The position numbers and the translations under genes are program-made. From NCBI GenBank assembly GCA_007124575.1, contig SLEW01000300.1, positions 1-9,508 of the forward strand: a stretch of DNA of 9,508 bases, in the 5' to 3' direction. Source of the DNA: Bacteroidales bacterium (lineage in GTDB: Bacteria; Bacteroidota; Bacteroidia; Bacteroidales; UBA7960). Below the pieces are notes generated by a model. The model did not search any database, was not told the DNA's origin, and saw only the letters and a program-made list of their open reading frames with translations. Every line of letters begins with the position of its first letter. The first letter of the stretch is position 1. Positions 6,471 to 9,508 of this stretch are shown here, piece after piece.

Positions 6471-7730
6471 ATGATATTGTTAGAAGTCAGTAACATTTGG
6501 GTCATCACCCTCAGCGTGGTCATGTTTTTGTTTGTCATGTTGCTGCTGGTAGGTGTGTTGCTCTATGCCCGCGCGAAACTTGTTCCCAGCGGACCGGTTA
6601 AATTGAACATCAACGATGAAAAAGAGCTGGATGTGAATGCCGGGGATACCCTGCTTACCACCCTTTCACAAAATGAAATTTATCTGCCCAGTGCATGCGG
6701 AGGCGGGGGTACCTGCGCCCTCTGCAAATGCCAGGTTTTTGAAGGTGCCGGAGATATTCTTCCCACGGAAGTGGGATACTTTACCAGGAAAGAGATCCAG
6801 GATAACTGGAGGCTGAGCTGCCAGGTGAAAGTGAAAGAAGACATGGACATCGGCGTGCCCGAAGAAGTATTCGGCATAAAAAAATGGGAGTGCGAAGTGG
6901 TCTCAAACAAAAATGTGGCCACCTTTATCAAAGAATTTGTGGTGAAACTGCCTGAAGGCGAAAACCTGGACTTCAAATCAGGAGGCTACATCCAGGTGGA
7001 TGTGCCTGCTTGCGAAATATCCTTTGCTGATATGGAAGTGGAAAAAGAGTTCCGCGAAGACTGGGATAAACTGAACCTGTGGGATCTGAAGATGGTGAAT
7101 CCCGAACCTGTGTTCCGGGCTTACTCTATGGCTAACCACCCTGCCGAAGGTAATATCATCAAACTGAACGTGCGTATCGCAACACCGCCGTGGGACAGAA
7201 AGAAAAACAAGTTCATGAACGTGAACCCCGGAGTGTGCTCTTCCTATATCTTCTCACGAAAGCCTGGCGACAAAGTGACCATATCAGGGCCTTATGGTGA
7301 CTTCTTCATAAAAGAAACCAAGAGAGAGATGGTTTATATCGGAGGTGGTGCCGGAATGGCCCCACTGCGCTCACATATCTTTCACCTCTTCCATACCCTG
7401 AAAACCGATAGAAAAGTGTCATACTGGTATGGTGCACGTTCAAAAAGAGAGATATTTTATGAAGAAGACTTCCGTAAGATTGAAAAAGAATTTCCCAACT
7501 TTTCATTCCATATAGCCTTGTCAGAACCTTTGCCAGAAGATAAATGGGACGGATATACGGGTTTTATCCACCAGGTGGTGCTCGATAATTACCTGAAAGA
7601 TCATCCCGAACCGGAGGAGGTTGAATATTATCTCTGTGGTCCGCCCATCATGAATGAGTCAGTCCTCGATATGCTTGACAGTCTCGGGGTGCCGGAAGAA
7701 AATATTGACCTTGACGATTTTGGTGGTTAA
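6471..7730 (+). CDS. nqrF: Na+-translocating NADH:quinone oxidoreductase subunit F (NADH dehydrogenase module)
   Basis: A 419-residue protein (V. cholerae 408) that oxidises NADH and feeds electrons into the complex. An N-terminal membrane helix (about 9-33) is followed by a plant-type ferredoxin domain with 2Fe-2S ligands Cys76, Cys82, Cys85 and Cys117, each six residues after the V. cholerae positions. A ferredoxin-reductase FAD domain has the isoalloxazine motif RAYSMAN (216-222), and an NADH-binding domain has GGGAGMAPLRSHIF (291-304), YWYGARS (318-324) and YLCGPP (387-392). The C-terminus ends in DDFGG, typical of the family. It is the last gene of the operon; its stop is 6 bp before a strong terminator hairpin and overlaps a promoter candidate for the next gene. 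Confidence 0.97.
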   Translation: MILLEVSNIWVITLSVVMFLFVMLLLVGVLLYARAKLVPSGPVKLNINDEKELDVNAGDTLLTTLSQNEIYLPSACGGGGTCALCKCQVFEGAGDILPTEVGYFTRKEIQDNWRLSCQVKVKEDMDIGVPEEVFGIKKWECEVVSNKNVATFIKEFVVKLPEGENLDFKSGGYIQVDVPACEISFADMEVEKEFREDWDKLNLWDLKMVNPEPVFRAYSMANHPAEGNIIKLNVRIATPPWDRKKNKFMNVNPGVCSSYIFSRKPGDKVTISGPYGDFFIKETKREMVYIGGGAGMAPLRSHIFHLFHTLKTDRKVSYWYGARSKREIFYEEDFRKIEKEFPNFSFHIALSEPLPEDKWDGYTGFIHQVVLDNYLKDHPEPEEVEYYLCGPPIMNESVLDMLDSLGVPEENIDLDDFGG

Positions 7731-7735
7731 CTTTG
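7705..7735 (+). promoter_or_regulatory. Promoter for the CDF gene overlapping the nqrF stop codon
   Basis: TTG at 7705-7707 is followed after 20 bp by TAACTTTG at 7728-7735, an exact TAnnTTTG box. The first three bases of the -7 box are the nqrF stop codon TAA. A start about 7 nt after the box would be near 7742, inside the left arm of the operon terminator hairpin, giving a leader of about 37 nt before the ATG at 7779. Such a transcript would carry only part of the left arm, so it should not form the full terminator. Boxes are seen; function is inferred. Confidence 0.6.
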
Positions 7736-7736
7736 C

Positions 7737-7764
7737 AGCCCTGTTTTTACAGGGCTTTTTTTTT
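7737..7764 (+). terminator. Intrinsic terminator of the nqr operon
   Basis: An 8-bp perfect stem, AGCCCTGT (7737-7744) with ACAGGGCT (7749-7756), encloses a TTTT loop and runs straight into nine T residues (7756-7764). It begins 6 bp after the nqrF stop codon. This is a textbook rho-independent terminator. Confidence 0.9.
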
Positions 7765-7778
7765 ACAGGCTTTAACTA

Positions 7779-8666
7779 ATGGAAAAAAAACGATTTGCTG
7801 AGGCTAGCTACATCGTCTGGTTGGGCTTTTTTGCCAATCTGGCACTTACTATTCTGAAGTTATTGGCTGGAATTTTTGGACGAAGTGCCGCGATGGTCGC
7901 TGACGGCATCCATTCGGTCAGTGACATTATGACGGACCTGGTCATTGCCGGGAGTTTGAAAGTAGCCTCCAAACCTCGCGACGGTAATCACAAGTATGGT
8001 CATGGAAAAGTGGAAACACTTGCCGCAGCCTTCGTCGGGGGCGTGCTGTTTGCTGTCGGGGCTGGTATCCTGTATTCCGGCGTGAATAGCATTGTCGGGC
8101 ACTTTGGCGACCAGCCAATCAGCAAACCAGGCATGGTAGCACTTTATGCAGCTGCCATTTCTATCCTTATTAAAGAAATATTGTTCAGATATACCCTGCA
8201 TACCGGGAAACGTGTTAATAGCAATGTGTTGATAGCCAATGCGTGGCATCATCGCAGCGATGTATTCTCCTCGCTGGGAACGCTCTTCGGCATCGGAGGT
8301 GCGATTTTTTTAGGACCGCGCTGGGTAATACTGGATCCGCTGGCAGCTGTCATTGTAAGCTTTTTCATCTTTAAAATAGCCCTTGTGGTTCTCAGGGAAG
8401 CCCTGCTGGAACTCATCGAAACATCCCTGCCCAAAAATAAGGAAAAGGAAATCCTGCAAATTGCCGGTGATATAGACGGCGTGCATAACCCACATGATCT
8501 GAAAACCCGAAAAATTGGCAGCAATATCGCCATAGATTTGCATATACAAGTGCAGAACGATCTGAATGTCAGAGAGGCACATGATATTTCCGTGCGTCTC
8601 GATAAGCGCCTTCGTGAAACGTACGGAAAAGACACCCATATTTCAGTGCACATAGAACCATTATAA
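7779..8666 (+). CDS. Cation diffusion facilitator family metal efflux transporter (FieF/YiiP-like)
   Basis: A 295-residue inner-membrane metal/proton antiporter with six expected membrane segments and a cytoplasmic C-terminal dimerisation domain (about 215-295), the usual size for FieF/YiiP. The transport site is HxxxD in segment 2 (His45, Asp49 of DGIHSVSD) and HxxxD in segment 5 (His157, Asp161 of WHHRSD). This HD-HD set is usually linked to zinc, while E. coli YiiP has DD-HD. Asp68, His71 and His75 in DGNHKYGHGKVE match YiiP site B. In the C-terminal domain His239, His255, His268 and His291 line up with YiiP site C residues. Substrate is probably Zn2+, possibly also Co2+, Cd2+ or Fe2+; this is inference. 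It seems to have its own promoter and lies between the nqr operon and apbE. Confidence 0.92.
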   Translation: MEKKRFAEASYIVWLGFFANLALTILKLLAGIFGRSAAMVADGIHSVSDIMTDLVIAGSLKVASKPRDGNHKYGHGKVETLAAAFVGGVLFAVGAGILYSGVNSIVGHFGDQPISKPGMVALYAAAISILIKEILFRYTLHTGKRVNSNVLIANAWHHRSDVFSSLGTLFGIGGAIFLGPRWVILDPLAAVIVSFFIFKIALVVLREALLELIETSLPKNKEKEILQIAGDIDGVHNPHDLKTRKIGSNIAIDLHIQVQNDLNVREAHDISVRLDKRLRETYGKDTHISVHIEPL

Positions 8667-8684
8667 TGCGCACGGTTCTTTTTT
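8654..8684 (+). terminator. Possible intrinsic terminator at the end of the CDF gene
   Basis: AGAACC (8654-8659) pairs with GGTTCT (8674-8679) across a 14-nt loop and runs into six T residues (8679-8684). The left arm lies in the last codons of the CDF gene and the stop codon TAA (8664-8666) is in the loop. The stem is short and the loop long, so termination may be partial and some read-through into apbE is plausible. Confidence 0.45.
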
Positions 8685-8759
8685 CGTTTTATGAAAATAT
8701 TCAACAGATGACCCCGGGTAACCTTCCTGTTTGGATTCAAATTAATCAACAATAGAAAA

Positions 8760-9508
8760 ATGAAGAAAGGAATCATGGCAACATTACGAAATCTTTTTAT
8801 TTTGCTGGGTATTCTGCTTGTGGGATGCGGCCCGCTTGACAGAGGACCCGAGATGGTCAGCATCAGAGGCGTGGTTTTTGGCACGTATTACAGCATCATC
8901 TATTATGATGACGACGGTGAAGTATATCAGCATGCCGTCGACAGTCTCTTCCGGGATTTTAACAGTTCCCTTTCCTTTTACGATAAAAACTCTCTGTTGT
9001 CGAGGATAAACCGGAATGAAGAAACAGCCGTGGATGATTATTTTGAGGTGGTGTTTAAACGGTCGCAGGAGATCGCTGAGGAGACAGACGGTGCTTTTGA
9101 TGCTACCGTGTTTCCTCTTGTGGATGCATGGGGGTTTGGTTTCTCTGAAAGAGGTGATTTGTCGCCTGAAAAAATTGACAGTATCCTTGGGTTTGTTGGC
9201 TATAATAAGGTCTGGTTGGAAGACGGCCATGTACATAAAGCGGATGAACGTGTTCAGCTTGACTTTAATGCCATTGCCAAGGGGTATGCGTCAGATCTTG
9301 TTGGGAAGTATCTTGAAAGCAATGGCGTGACATCTTATCTTGTGGAAATAGGTGGTGATATCACGGCGGGCGGAGCCAAACCTGACGGTGATTTGTGGCG
9401 GATTGGCCTGGAAATACCGGCAGAAAGAGTAGATGCTCCCCAGGAGTGGGAGTACTACGTGGAAGTGGAGCACGCCGGACTGGCTACTTCAGGCGATTAC
9501 AGAAAATA
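8760..9508 (+). CDS. apbE: ApbE-type FAD:protein FMN transferase lipoprotein (partial, 3' end outside window)
   Basis: An open frame from ATG 8760 runs off the window end (249 codons; full-length family members have about 330-350). ApbE transfers FMN from FAD to a threonine of target proteins outside the cytoplasmic membrane, notably NqrB and NqrC, both encoded just upstream. The N-terminus is a lipoprotein signal: hydrophobic residues 12-21, then lipobox LVGC with Cys23. Family motifs are RGVVFGTYYSI (36-46), TDGAFDATVFPLVDAWGF (109-126), LDFNAIAKGYASDLV (167-181) with the AKG core, YLVEIGGDI (193-201) and LATSGDYRK (241-249). The C-terminal part with later metal-binding residues is missing because of the window edge, not mutation. 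A second ATG (codon 6) is possible as start and would keep the signal sequence. I see no clear promoter in the 93-bp gap, so read-through from the CDF gene is possible. Confidence 0.93.
   Translation, partial: MKKGIMATLRNLFILLGILLVGCGPLDRGPEMVSIRGVVFGTYYSIIYYDDDGEVYQHAVDSLFRDFNSSLSFYDKNSLLSRINRNEETAVDDYFEVVFKRSQEIAEETDGAFDATVFPLVDAWGFGFSERGDLSPEKIDSILGFVGYNKVWLEDGHVHKADERVQLDFNAIAKGYASDLVGKYLESNGVTSYLVEIGGDITAGGAKPDGDLWRIGLEIPAERVDAPQEWEYYVEVEHAGLATSGDYRK

Noticed and set aside
5888..6538. Minus-strand open frame (216 codons) opposite nqrE
   Set aside because: Fully antisense to nqrE and the start of nqrF; Arg/Pro/Met-rich translation typical of an antisense shadow, and no promoter or family match.
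1804..7730. Rnf electron-transport complex as an alternative to Nqr
   Set aside because: nqrA, the NADH-oxidising nqrF with ferredoxin, FAD and NAD domains, and the A-to-F order are specific to Na+-NQR; there is no rnfB or rnfC.
8691..8755. Two tiny overlapping ORFs (6 and 15 codons, joined by ATGA) in the gap before apbE, resembling a leader peptide
   Set aside because: Very short, no attenuator-like alternative hairpins, no codon run that would suggest regulation, and no promoter seen; chance occurrence is likely.
8249..8884. Minus-strand open frame (211 codons) across the CDF end and apbE start
   Set aside because: It spans the 3' end of one well-supported gene and the 5' end of another on the opposite strand, with no recognisable domain.
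1..9508. Mobile element, CRISPR array, phage or defence system
   Set aside because: No transposase, integrase, spaced direct repeats, attachment-like repeats or defence-gene motifs were seen; composition looks even and the genes are housekeeping.

Overview
This window looks like ordinary chromosomal core sequence from a member of the Bacteroidota. Three things point there. There is a DUF5103 / type IX secretion plug-family gene, a family largely confined to that phylum. The promoter-like sites fit the Bacteroidota consensus (TTG about 17-23 bp upstream of TAnnTTTG). Start codons are preceded by A-rich sequence rather than Shine-Dalgarno motifs. The species cannot be fixed from the sequence.

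Layout. Bases 2-112 are the last codons of an unidentified + strand gene. It is followed by a small ThiS-type sulfur carrier gene (134-340). Convergent to thiS, with only 3 bp between the stop codons, is the minus-strand DUF5103 gene (344-1666). A 137-bp AT-rich gap (1667-1803) carries back-to-back promoter candidates, one firing left into DUF5103 and one firing right into nqrA. The complete six-gene operon nqrABCDEF (1804-7730) encodes the sodium-pumping NADH:quinone oxidoreductase and ends at a strong intrinsic terminator (7737-7764). Next come a cation diffusion facilitator gene (7779-8666) and the start of an ApbE-type FMN transferase lipoprotein gene (8760 to the window end, cut off). No stretch over 300 bp lacks a gene. 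I see no tRNA, rRNA, CRISPR array, insertion sequence or riboswitch.

How the genes work together. NqrF takes electrons from NADH through FAD and a 2Fe-2S cluster. NqrD/NqrE hold a membrane-embedded iron-sulfur cluster. NqrC and NqrB each carry FMN covalently bound to a threonine, and NqrB together with NqrA serves quinone reduction and sodium export. The threonines are visible here (NqrB Thr220, NqrC Thr203), as is the ApbE enzyme expected to attach the FMN groups. The CDF transporter lies between the operon and apbE. It appears to have its own promoter, overlapping the nqrF stop codon and immediately upstream of the operon terminator.

I found no undescribed system. The points most worth a second look are the overlapping promoter/terminator at the nqrF 3' end, the divergent promoter pair, the SGGT (not SGAT) flavinylation motif of NqrC, and the TTG start of nqrB.
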